From the NCBI GenBank assembly GCA_910588415.1, contig CAJUPK010000122.1:1-7675 (forward strand): a stretch of DNA of 7,675 nt, given 5' to 3'. The notes beneath the pieces were generated by a model that was not told where the DNA came from, made no database searches, and worked only from the letters and a program-made list of their open reading frames with translations. The position numbers were made by a program, and so were the translations under genes. Origin of the DNA: an uncultured Oscillospiraceae bacterium (GTDB lineage Bacteria; Bacillota; Clostridia; Oscillospirales; Acutalibacteraceae). Below, piece after piece: positions 1 to 5,524 of the stretch (its first letter is position 1; each line of letters opens with the position of its first letter).

Positions 1-746
1 TTCCCCTCCAGATATCGTTTGTACTTGCTGCGCAATTTCTCCGGGACAGCTGTTACAAGCTCATTCGACAGGCTTAATACAGCATACCCATCGTCTGCCA
101 AAAACTTCAGGGTCCCTTTTTCAGGCTGATAGATCACCAGCTTATTATGGTCAATTATAGCCTGGCTTTTCTCCAAATTCAATCCCGCACGGTCTGCCCT
201 GTTCCGCAAATTCTCTTCAAAATGCTTGGTGGTGCCGGAGATTTTGGGGGGCACAACTTCCACTTCATACTCTTTTTCTGAAAATCTCCCCTTTATTTTT
301 ATATCCGCTGCATAGTTTTTCAGGGGGGCAAATCCCTTGCTGTCCATCAGTGTGCCTGTATACAGCGCATTCATCCTCTCCCGCTGCTGGGGCAGGCCAG
401 CCGCTTTGCTGAAGGCTCTGTACTCCTCGTCCAGCCGCCGGATGCGGATGGAGACCGCCTGGGCCTCTTCCTGCAGCCCTGCCGCTTTAAACGCGGCCCC
501 CTCCCGCTTCAGCTTGCGGATAGTGCGCTCAATCATGCGCTGCTTCTGGGTGGCCTCGTACATGGTGTAGGTCCTGCCTTCAAACGCAAAGGGGGGCGGG
601 TCTATGTTCTCCAGCTCCTGGTCTGTATAGGTCCGCTCCATGACCCCCTCGATAAAGGGCCAGTAGCTGTGGCGGCAGTTGGCTCCTCCTATGCCTGTGA
701 CAGAGCCAAAGCCGCAGGTCTGCACGAAATCAGGGTATAGGGCCAT
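1..746 (-). CDS. Phage minor capsid protein, C-terminal half, with possible nuclease/toxin domain (3' end cut by window edge)
   Basis: 248 codons are visible and the frame is open at the window edge. Residues 4-35 hold the minor capsid (Phage_min_cap2 / MuF-like) signature: YPDF, CGFGSVTG, then GANCRHSYWPF. A charged helical stretch follows at about 60-120 (YEATQKQRMIERTIRKLKRE). In intact family members this segment continues directly from the WQGxVY motif, which here ends the separate upstream gene at 1009-1797. Residues 170-248 (HFEENLRNRA, then NELVTAVPEKLRSKYKRY) resemble the C-terminal BECR-type (barnase/EndoU/colicin-like) nuclease domains sometimes fused to phage head proteins; this is inference from pattern only. 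GC drops from about 60% (301-720) to 45% (1-300), consistent with a swapped C-terminal domain. The start is ATG at 744-746, with GGAGG at 755-759 and an 8-nt spacer, so this half can be translated on its own. The frame differs from that of the N-terminal half. Confidence 0.8.
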   Translation of the reverse strand, partial: MALYPDFVQTCGFGSVTGIGGANCRHSYWPFIEGVMERTYTDQELENIDPPPFAFEGRTYTMYEATQKQRMIERTIRKLKREGAAFKAAGLQEEAQAVSIRIRRLDEEYRAFSKAAGLPQQRERMNALYTGTLMDSKGFAPLKNYAADIKIKGRFSEKEYEVEVVPPKISGTTKHFEENLRNRADRAGLNLEKSQAIIDHNKLVIYQPEKGTLKFLADDGYAVLSLSNELVTAVPEKLRSKYKRYLEG

Positions 747-768
747 GGGGACTACCTCCAAAAAAAGC

Positions 769-797
769 TTGACCTTACGGGGAATTTGCGGTAAAAT
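769..797 (+). promoter_or_regulatory. Sigma-70/SigA-type promoter for the 48-aa gene
   Basis: The -35 box TTGACC (769-774) is followed by a 17-nt spacer and the -10 box TAAAAT (792-797). Each box is one mismatch from consensus and the spacing is ideal. The expected start of transcription is near 804, giving a leader of about 25 nt before the ATG at 829. It points against the surrounding phage operon, so the gene it drives can be read without phage late transcription, for example in a lysogen. Confidence 0.8.
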
Positions 798-828
798 TTA
801 AGTAGAAACTACCAAAGGAGGTCTCAGT

Positions 829-975
829 ATGCCCACAGAGAAAGAAATCGTTTTGGCTCAAAAGGCAATGGCGTTTGACCTGATCCAGATTTTCAAAGCC
901 GACCCGGAGAAGACCTACACTGCGGAGGAACTGGAAAAATTGCTGGTCGCTTTTATCAAAGGCATAGAACAGTAA
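829..975 (+). CDS. Small 48-aa protein of unknown function (moron-like gene inserted in minor capsid gene)
   Basis: It begins MPTEKEIVLAQKAMAF and ends TYTAEELEKLLVAFIKGIEQ. The composition suggests two amphipathic helices separated by a short DPEKTY turn. There is no signal peptide, membrane segment or Cys. I do not recognise the family. The ATG is preceded by AAAGGAGG (814-821) with a 7-nt spacer, an excellent ribosome binding site. Together with the promoter at 769-797 and the terminator at 985-1010 this is a complete single-gene transcription unit on the strand opposite all neighbours. It lies exactly between the two halves of the minor capsid gene and is AT-richer (about 44% GC) than the head genes. 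Such an autonomous unit in a phage operon is typical of morons, often expressed from the prophage. Function is unknown; a role as host modifier, exclusion factor or antitoxin to the adjacent possible nuclease domain is only speculation. Confidence 0.75.
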   Translation: MPTEKEIVLAQKAMAFDLIQIFKADPEKTYTAEELEKLLVAFIKGIEQ

Positions 976-984
976 ATACAGGCG

Positions 985-1010
985 GGCGGGGAAACCCGCC
1001 TTTTCTTTTT
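985..1010 (+). terminator. Rho-independent terminator of the 48-aa gene
   Basis: A perfect 6-bp stem GGCGGG/CCCGCC closes on a GAAA tetraloop (985-1000) and runs straight into TTTTCTTTTT (1001-1010). It begins 9 nt after the stop codon of the small gene. On the minus strand the hairpin is not followed by a T-run, so it should stop the small transcript without stopping phage late transcription. The reverse complement of the T-run's end supplies the TAA stop of the N-terminal minor capsid half. Confidence 0.85.
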
Positions 1011-1797
1011 ACCTTTCCCACCGATACACCCTCCCCTGCCATTTCTTATGGTTCTCCCAGCCATGGGGCCCATCCTTGTCCCGGGCTCCCCGGTGGGCGG
1101 TCACCTCCACCAAGCCGGTGCGCAGGTAGTCCATAGACCGCTCCCGGTACTTCTGGTTCAGCTGGTTGACGCCTGTCAGAACCGCCCGTCTCACAGCAAC
1201 GTCAATCTGGTCTGTGTGGCCGCTCTCCCAGCTGACCGTCTTTATGCCGCTGTCCGCCAGCTGCTTCACAGCGCTGCGGATGGCCTGGCTGTAGCTTACG
1301 GCCCCGCTCTGCACCTGCAGGGCCGCGTTGTCCAGGGCCCACTGATAGGCCTTGCCAGGGGGCAGAAGGGTCTTGCGGGGGCCCCTGCCCACCTGAAACC
1401 CCAGGGACTGGGTGATATTGGTGAACTCCTGCTGAGTTTGTGTGCGTATGGCCTCTATGTCCCACTCGTCTACCAGCCGCGGGGGTTTTGTCACCTGGGC
1501 CAGGTCGATCATGGCCGTGTAATAGGCCTGATTGCGGGCCACCACATCATCCAAGAGAGCGCCAAGCTTCTCCTGGCTGATACCCGCGTACTGCTGCATG
1601 GCCCTTTCAATCTCTGTCCAGTCAATCCCATGGGCACGCAGCGCCCGGATGGCCTCTATCGTCACCTGGTTTAAGCTGTCCGCCAGTTTCAGCCGGGAGC
1701 ATATCTCCTCCAGCAGGAACATCTCCAGGCTTCTGAACAGCTCCGCAAGCTCTTCCGGCAGGGCGTCCAGCAGTTCCGGGGTAAAGGGGTATTCCAT
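1009..1797 (-). CDS. Phage minor capsid protein, N-terminal half (interrupted gene)
   Basis: 262 aa, matching the N-terminal two thirds of A118-type minor capsid proteins (Phage_min_cap2 family), structural proteins that join the portal/capsid interior. Visible family motifs in the second half are AIRSAVKQLADSGIKTV (172-188), a SGHTDQIDVAVRRAVLTGVNQ block (192-212) and LVEVTAHRGARD (229-240), followed by HKKWQGRVY (250-258). In intact homologues the chain continues after WQGxVY with a short linker and then YPDF...G.NCRH, which is found here in the next gene (1-746). This copy stops four residues after VY, at a TAA created by the inserted cassette. The start ATG (1795-1797) has AAGGAGA at 1803-1809 with a 5-nt spacer. 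It lies 31 nt downstream of the portal gene in the same operon. It could be a broken gene or a working half of a split protein. Confidence 0.85.
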   Translation of the reverse strand: MEYPFTPELLDALPEELAELFRSLEMFLLEEICSRLKLADSLNQVTIEAIRALRAHGIDWTEIERAMQQYAGISQEKLGALLDDVVARNQAYYTAMIDLAQVTKPPRLVDEWDIEAIRTQTQQEFTNITQSLGFQVGRGPRKTLLPPGKAYQWALDNAALQVQSGAVSYSQAIRSAVKQLADSGIKTVSWESGHTDQIDVAVRRAVLTGVNQLNQKYRERSMDYLRTGLVEVTAHRGARDKDGPHGWENHKKWQGRVYRWER

Positions 1798-1828
1798 GTG
1801 TGTCTCCTTGTGCGGGTATGGCCTCTGC

Positions 1829-3235
1829 CTACTCCACTTCCTCCTGCTCGTCCTCTGCCATGTCTTCCATCTTGGGCAGCATCTTCCTGGCCGTGGCCTC
1901 GTCTTCGTTCATCCACTTCATGCGGAACTCCCAGTCGTTCATAATGCCCGCGTTTAAGAGCTGCATGTCATGGGAAAAGTCGCTCTGCTTGTCCTCTATA
2001 ATGGAATCATCAAAATCAATGGATATCTCCACATCCTCCCTAAGCCCTGCCCCTTTGTCCCCATTGCCCAGGCGCAGGATCATCCTGGCCAGCTCCTTCA
2101 GCACGTCCTCCAGAATGATCTCATGCTTCTTGATGGTGCGGAACAGGGTAGAGTTTTCGCTGACAATCTGCGTGGCTGTGGTGACACTGCCCCGGTCGTA
2201 CTGGTAATGATTTTCCCCAAAGCCGCATTGGCTGCCCAGGGCGTTCAGCATGTCCTGCATCCCGGCATTGTGGTCTGCCACCCGCAAAGCCATGTCAATG
2301 GGGGTGATGATGTTCCCGTCCTGGGTGTCCTCGGGCAGCACATAGAAAATCACGTCATTCACATCAAACAGGGGGTTGCCGTCCAGGTCCTTGACTGCGG
2401 CAGGCTTTATCATGATCCGCTTTTTGCCCAGCTGGAACTCATTCACATAGCTGTCATAGCTGATGTCCACGCCTTTCAGCTGGTCCAGGGCATTGGCAAA
2501 GGCAGGCACCCCCAGGGGCAGGGTCTCGTCCACATTGTTGACAATGTTCAGACGGTCCAGCACAAAAAGCGGCTGGGGACTGCCTGTCCTTACTGTCGGC
2601 ACCACCTTCTCAAAGCCCTTTACGCTGGCCAGGGCCACCTCGGAGAGTTCCCCGTTGTTGTCTTCAAATAGACTGTTCTCCACGATATAGAGGCCCTCTG
2701 GGCCCTTTCTGTGGATCTGCAGGTACAGGTATTTCTTCCCATCCACTGTGCGGCTGCTGGTAAAGGCGCACTCGCTGGCCCTGCTGTTCTCCCAGGACAG
2801 AGGGAAAATGTGGGGAGCAGTCACATAGTCCAGGTGTACCTGCCCGCCGCTTTCCATCCGGCCGCTTTCCGGGTTCACGCTGGCCCCGGTCATCCGGCCC
2901 ACATAGGCCACCGTGCCCAGGGCTGCCTTGAGCTCCTGCATCTCGTTGATCTTTACCGCAAAGTTGTTGTCCCGGCACACCTGGTCAAAGAAAGCCTGCT
3001 CCTTCCGGCCCTCCAGAGTGATGGTAACCTTCTCGTTCATCAGCAGATTGGCCCAATCCTGGGCCACCTTCTTGCCCATGTTCATGGTAAAGCGGCGGCA
3101 CTTCACATGGCCTTGTCCGGTAAACACCTGGAAGGTGTGAAAACCCTTTACATTCCCCCTGTACCAGCTGTCCCATTGGGCGATATAGGTGTAAAAATCC
3201 TCGTTTACAGGGATAAATCCCCGTTCTTTCAGCAC
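1829..3235 (-). CDS. Phage portal protein, A118/SPP1 gp6-like
   Basis: About 468 aa, the usual length for the A118-type portal family. The portal is the dodecameric ring at one capsid vertex through which DNA is packaged and ejected and which docks the terminase. The N-terminus has family hallmarks: YIAQWDSWYRGNVKGFH (residues 17-33), then CRRFTMNMGKKVAQDWANLLMNEKV (about 46-70). The C-terminal part has GSVTTATQIVSENS, typical of the portal crown/stem region, and the last 20 residues are acidic (DEQEEVE). It lies between the large terminase (11-nt gap) and the minor capsid gene, the standard order. The start is uncertain: GTG at 3233-3235 is the first usual start codon in frame but has no close Shine-Dalgarno. 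The reading frame stays open upstream through the end of the terminase gene, and an ATA at 3248-3250 lies 4 nt after GGGGGTGA. Confidence 0.93.
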   Translation of the reverse strand: MLKERGFIPVNEDFYTYIAQWDSWYRGNVKGFHTFQVFTGQGHVKCRRFTMNMGKKVAQDWANLLMNEKVTITLEGRKEQAFFDQVCRDNNFAVKINEMQELKAALGTVAYVGRMTGASVNPESGRMESGGQVHLDYVTAPHIFPLSWENSRASECAFTSSRTVDGKKYLYLQIHRKGPEGLYIVENSLFEDNNGELSEVALASVKGFEKVVPTVRTGSPQPLFVLDRLNIVNNVDETLPLGVPAFANALDQLKGVDISYDSYVNEFQLGKKRIMIKPAAVKDLDGNPLFDVNDVIFYVLPEDTQDGNIITPIDMALRVADHNAGMQDMLNALGSQCGFGENHYQYDRGSVTTATQIVSENSTLFRTIKKHEIILEDVLKELARMILRLGNGDKGAGLREDVEISIDFDDSIIEDKQSDFSHDMQLLNAGIMNDWEFRMKWMNEDEATARKMLPKMEDMAEDEQEEVE

Positions 3236-3246
3236 GCCATATATAT

Positions 3247-4485
3247 TTATGCCGTCACCCCCATTCTCCTCCAGACCCGCTCCAGGGCATACCGGGCCGC
3301 GTCAATGCTGTGGTTGTTCTTGTCCGGGTACCCGGTGATAAAGTTCCCGTCCCGGTCCCGCTCAAACTCATATCCCACAAATTCTTTGCAGACATTCGGC
3401 GTGCGCCTTTTGTCCATAACCAGCTTGCGGCGCTGCAGCCACTTCATGCTGTACTCCACACTGCCCGGCCCCTTTATTGCCTCCTTGGCGGGCAGGCCCA
3501 GGGCCCGGAAATCCGCCACGGACTTGGGCTCCGCGCTGTCGCAGGTAATATAGGCGTCTGTATAGCCTTTTTCTTTTATCCGCCTGGCCGCCTGCTCATT
3601 GGCCAGCTTGTTCTCAAAAATTTCATCGATAAAATAGATGGTCTCCCGGGCCCGGTCATAGTGGAGCCGCACAAAGGCAAAGGCGTCCGGGTACCAGCCC
3701 CAGTCCACCCCCTGGTAAATCCGGTCGAAAGCGGCGGCCTCCTGGTCTGTAATATCCCGCAGCTCCAGGTTCTCAAACACATTGCCGCCCAGGCCCACAG
3801 CCTCCCCCAAGTATTCATGGCGGTAGGCTCTTTCGTTGGTCTCCTTTACATGCTGGGCTTCCAGAAGGAACTGTTCCCCCAGCCATGGGGTCGGAGCCTC
3901 CAGGTAGTTGCTCTTGTGGCAGAGCCTGTCCGGGCGGTCCTCCTGGCTGTCCAGGTTGGCCCAGTTGTCCCGGCTGATGGGCGGGTTGTAGCTCTCAAAG
4001 TTCCAGAACACCGTGCCGCCCCGCATGGTGGACTGCAGGATATTGCGTATCTCGTGCCGCCCGGCGAACTGGTCCTTCTCTTCAAAGTGGGTCACCGCGA
4101 TGTAGCCAAAGGGCACCTTGATGGACTTGATCTTCATGGGGTCATCCGCGCCCCGGAACAGGATCTTCTGGCCTGTGGGCCTGTATACCAGCTCCATGGG
4201 CTGCACCTTTGCCTCCCAATAGCCTGCCATGCCCAGCTGGTCAATGCCCCATATGTACTGGGCGTACACGCTGTCCCGGATGGTATTGGCCACCTTGCGC
4301 AGCACCAGGGCATGGGTGCCGGGGTGCTGGATCAGCAGCAAGGGCACCAGCAGGGACACGCAGGAGGACTTTAGGGAGCCGCGTCCACCGGACAGGTCGT
4401 AGTGGGTGTGCCCATGCTGGAACACATCCCGGGCCAGCCCGTGAAAGGCCGGGCCCAGCACCTGGGACAGGCGTATTTCAGACAT
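3247..4485 (-). CDS. terL: Terminase large subunit (packaging ATPase and nuclease)
   Basis: 412 aa, full length for this family. It pumps DNA into the prohead and cuts the concatemer, acting at the portal vertex. The ATPase domain is N-terminal: Walker A SGGRGSLKSS at about 32-41, a conserved RKVANTIRDSVY block (63-74), and a Walker B-like strand ending in FEE at 134-136 after GYIAVTH. The RNase H-like nuclease domain follows, with likely metal-binding acidic residues D261 (GVDWGW), D316 (ITCDS) and D395 (NHSIDAARYAL). All key residues appear intact. The start ATG overlaps the end of the small terminase gene by 8 nt (ATGTCTGA), indicating translational coupling. The family resembles PBSX/A118-type terminases (Terminase_3). 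Confidence 0.96.
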   Translation of the reverse strand: MSEIRLSQVLGPAFHGLARDVFQHGHTHYDLSGGRGSLKSSCVSLLVPLLLIQHPGTHALVLRKVANTIRDSVYAQYIWGIDQLGMAGYWEAKVQPMELVYRPTGQKILFRGADDPMKIKSIKVPFGYIAVTHFEEKDQFAGRHEIRNILQSTMRGGTVFWNFESYNPPISRDNWANLDSQEDRPDRLCHKSNYLEAPTPWLGEQFLLEAQHVKETNERAYRHEYLGEAVGLGGNVFENLELRDITDQEAAAFDRIYQGVDWGWYPDAFAFVRLHYDRARETIYFIDEIFENKLANEQAARRIKEKGYTDAYITCDSAEPKSVADFRALGLPAKEAIKGPGSVEYSMKWLQRRKLVMDKRRTPNVCKEFVGYEFERDRDGNFITGYPDKNNHSIDAARYALERVWRRMGVTA

Positions 4486-4858
4486 CGATCAGCACCTTCA
4501 CTTCCTCTTCCTCCTGCCGCTTTTCCCGGCCTTCAAAGGCCCCCACATGCTTGCCAAGCAGCTCAATGGCTTTGATCTTGTTGGCGTACTTTAAATCGCT
4601 CTCCGGCGCGTCAGAGGCCTCCTGCTCGGCTATCTGCCGCAGCTTGTCAATCACATAGTCCTGGCTGACCTGGGTCCGCTTCTGCCGGGCGGCCAGAGCC
4701 TGGTTGATGGCCTCTTGAATTGTAGTTTTTTGTAGTAGCTGGTATCCCAGTTCTCCGGCCCGCTTCTGCGAGTACCCGGCCCGTATGGCGGCCTGGGTGG
4801 CATTTAAGTCCACCAGGTACTCCTGCACAAATAGTTTCTGTTTTGCGGTTAATGCCAC
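4478..4858 (-). CDS. terS: Terminase small subunit
   Basis: 126 aa from the chosen start. It recognises the packaging site on phage DNA and loads the large subunit. The N-terminal helix-turn-helix is clear: LTAKQKLFVQEYLVDLNATQ, then AAIRAGYSQKRAGELGYQLL, typical of the Terminase_2 family. The middle (residues about 60-110) is helical, and the C-terminus is acidic (EGREKRQEEEEVKVLIDV), the part that normally contacts the large subunit. Four GTG-region options exist. The GTG at 4856-4858 gives the family-like MALTAKQ start, with GGAGAGG at 4867-4873 eight nt upstream. The in-frame GTG at 4865-4867 would overlap that ribosome site and adds only three residues. It is first in the packaging/head operon, directly after the control region. 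Confidence 0.93.
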   Translation of the reverse strand: MALTAKQKLFVQEYLVDLNATQAAIRAGYSQKRAGELGYQLLQKTTIQEAINQALAARQKRTQVSQDYVIDKLRQIAEQEASDAPESDLKYANKIKAIELLGKHVGAFEGREKRQEEEEVKVLIDV

Positions 4859-4890
4859 TCTCACCACCTCTCCTGCACATACTCGGCGCC

Positions 4891-4917
4891 AAACAGCCGG
4901 TCATGCCCTGGCTGTTT
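4891..4917. repeat. 8-bp inverted repeat just upstream of terS
   Basis: AAACAGCC (4891-4898) and GGCTGTTT (4910-4917) form a perfect 8-bp stem with an 11-nt loop, ending about 33 bp before the terS start. It could be an operator, an RNA hairpin in the terS leader, or part of a packaging recognition site; the sequence alone does not decide. Confidence 0.5.
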
Positions 4918-4972
4918 AGCATAAAATGGCCGGATACTCTCCCGCGACCTCTCCGGCGGTGCGCACCCCCTG

Positions 4973-4985
4973 CTAGGGACCCTAG
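4973..4985. repeat. Short palindrome CTAGGG-A-CCCTAG
   Basis: Two perfect 6-bp arms around a single central A. It lies inside the non-coding region about 115 bp upstream of terS. Such dyads can be protein binding or cleavage sites; it could also be chance. Confidence 0.35.
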
Positions 4986-5085
4986 GCTCTGCCATCACCC
5001 CCGCTGTGCGCGTCCCGTTGAGCCCCTCGCATTGCCAGCACCGCGGATCGTGCGGGTGGCTTTTTAGCAAAGGGGCTGTTAAGCT

Positions 5086-5126
5086 GTTAAAAAGTAAAGG
5101 CCCCCGCCAGCAGGGCCAGCAGGGGC
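5086..5126 (-). terminator. Terminator-like hairpin between the regulator and terS
   Basis: On the minus strand GCCCCTGC (5119-5126) pairs with GCGGGGGC (5100-5107), an 8-bp stem with one T-G pair and an 11-nt loop, followed by CTTTACTTTTTAA. This has the form of an intrinsic terminator. It may end the early/middle operon after the regulator gene. If the promoter at 5178-5206 is real, it would instead lie in the late leader and could be an antitermination point. Confidence 0.5.
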
Positions 5127-5177
5127 AAATGGAGGAAAATCCTTGTACTCCAACGCTGTTTTCCTGGCCTTAGGGCC

Positions 5178-5206
5178 AGTATAATGTGAAAAATGTGAAA
5201 ATGGTG
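5178..5206 (-). promoter_or_regulatory. Candidate late promoter, probably activator-dependent
   Basis: On the minus strand TATACT (5178-5183) is a good -10 box. Seventeen nt upstream, at 5201-5206, there is CACCAT instead of a TTGACA-like -35, and that region is filled by the 9-bp tandem repeats. A poor -35 covered by repeated binding sites is the usual form of a promoter needing an activator. The sigma-70-region-4-like protein encoded immediately upstream is the natural candidate. The start of transcription would be near 5171, about 310 nt before terS. Confidence 0.4.
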
Positions 5207-5216
5207 AAAAATGTGA
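5181..5216 (-). repeat. Four 9-bp tandem repeats, consensus TCACATTTT
   Basis: Read on the minus strand, 5216 down to 5181 is TCACATTTT, TCACCATTT, TCACATTTT, TCACATTAT, with no spacers. The phase is close to but shorter than one helical turn. An inverted copy lies just beyond, at 5228-5236, inside the last codons of the regulator gene: GTGAAAAAT at 5204-5212 pairs with ATTTTTCAC at 5228-5236. The repeats overlap the expected -35 position of the candidate late promoter. Confidence 0.75.
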
Positions 5217-5221
5217 CACTT

Positions 5222-5500
5222 CTAAAAATTTTTCACTTTTTTGCTGTAAATTTTTCTGGCGTTCTGCTCTGAAATTGCATACCCCATCTTCCCCGCGACC
5301 TGCTGCCAGCTAAGCCCCTCCAGCGCCCGCAGGGAAACAATCCGCCGCACCCGGCTGTCCTCGATGGCGTCCACAAACGCCTCGATCTGCGCCTTCTGCT
5401 GCTGCAGCTTCTCCCGCCGCTTGGGGAAACGGTTCTTTTGTTCCAGGTCCTTCAGTTCCCCGCAGATGTGGGGGTATTGCTCCAGCAGGTTTTTGGTCAT
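5222..5500 (-). CDS. Sigma-70 region 4-like regulator, probable late-gene activator
   Basis: 92 aa. The first half is charged and coiled (KRREKLQQQKAQIEAFVDAI, residues 27-46). The second half resembles sigma region 4: VRRIVSLRALEGLSWQQVAG (51-70), then KMGYAISEQNARKIYSKKV (71-89), a helix-turn-helix of the type in small phage transcription regulators (sigma-like / ArpU-like group). It probably binds DNA near the -35 element and switches on late genes. The start ATG (5498-5500) has GAGGTGA at 5506-5512 with a 5-nt spacer; a GTG at 5507-5509 would add three residues but lies inside that ribosome site. It is last in the early/middle block and directly precedes the repeat-rich control region and the terminase genes. 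Its start region is duplicated 490 bp upstream (5975-5999). Confidence 0.75.
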   Translation of the reverse strand: MTKNLLEQYPHICGELKDLEQKNRFPKRREKLQQQKAQIEAFVDAIEDSRVRRIVSLRALEGLSWQQVAGKMGYAISEQNARKIYSKKVKNF

Positions 5501-5507
5501 GCAAATC
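5485..5507. repeat. Direct repeat copy 1 (start of sigma-like gene)
   Basis: A 17-bp segment (5485-5501) covering the first codons and ATG of the regulator is identical to 5975-5991. The next six bases (CAAATC) also match after a 2-nt indel. Both copies place an SD-like sequence in front of ATG and encode M-T-K-N-L. The pair brackets the lipoprotein gene. Confidence 0.85.
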
Positions 5508-5524
5508 ACCTCATCTCCCAGCGT

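Larger units (their letters stand above)
4859..5221 (-). other. Non-coding late control region upstream of terS
   Basis: 363 bases with no convincing gene between the sigma-like regulator and terS. From upstream to downstream on the minus strand it holds four 9-bp tandem repeats (5181-5216), a candidate -10 box (5178-5183), a small hairpin CTGGCC/GGCCAG (5164-5179), an AGGAAAA/TTTTCCT inverted repeat (5133-5165), a terminator-like hairpin with T-rich tail (5086-5126), a 13-bp near-palindrome (4973-4985) and an 8-bp inverted repeat close to terS (4891-4917). A 69-codon TTG-start frame at 4861-5070 has no recognisable motif or ribosome site. The position fits a late promoter, leader RNA and possibly the packaging (pac/cos) site. 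Confidence 0.6.

Noticed and set aside
747..1010. Group I intron or intein as the cause of the split minor capsid gene
   Set aside because: The insert is far too short, the small gene is on the opposite strand with its own promoter and terminator, the halves are out of frame, and no intein splice residues or endonuclease motif are visible.
747..1010. Insertion sequence or transposon
   Set aside because: No transposase, terminal inverted repeats or clear target duplication at the ends.
1970..3553. Plus-strand open frames opposite the portal gene (about 233 and 280 codons)
   Set aside because: Shadow frames. The portal family motifs are all on the minus strand and the plus-strand translations look like composition artefacts.
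3310..4374. Long plus-strand open frame of 354 codons opposite the large terminase
   Set aside because: It is the antisense shadow of a high-GC gene: the terminase on the other strand has intact ATPase and nuclease motifs, while this frame has no recognisable motif and no ribosome binding site.
4861..5070. 69-codon TTG-start frame upstream of terS, considered as an HNH endonuclease remnant
   Set aside because: It has no HNH motif, only two close cysteines (CWQC), no ribosome site, and overlaps the palindromes. I treat the region as non-coding, though a decayed small gene cannot be fully excluded.
5178..5185. TATAAT at 5180-5185 as a plus-strand promoter
   Set aside because: There is no good -35 at the right distance and no plus-strand gene downstream; the same bases make better sense as part of the minus-strand -10 and repeats.
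5181..5216. CRISPR array
   Set aside because: The repeats are 9 bp and directly tandem with no spacers, so they do not fit a CRISPR.
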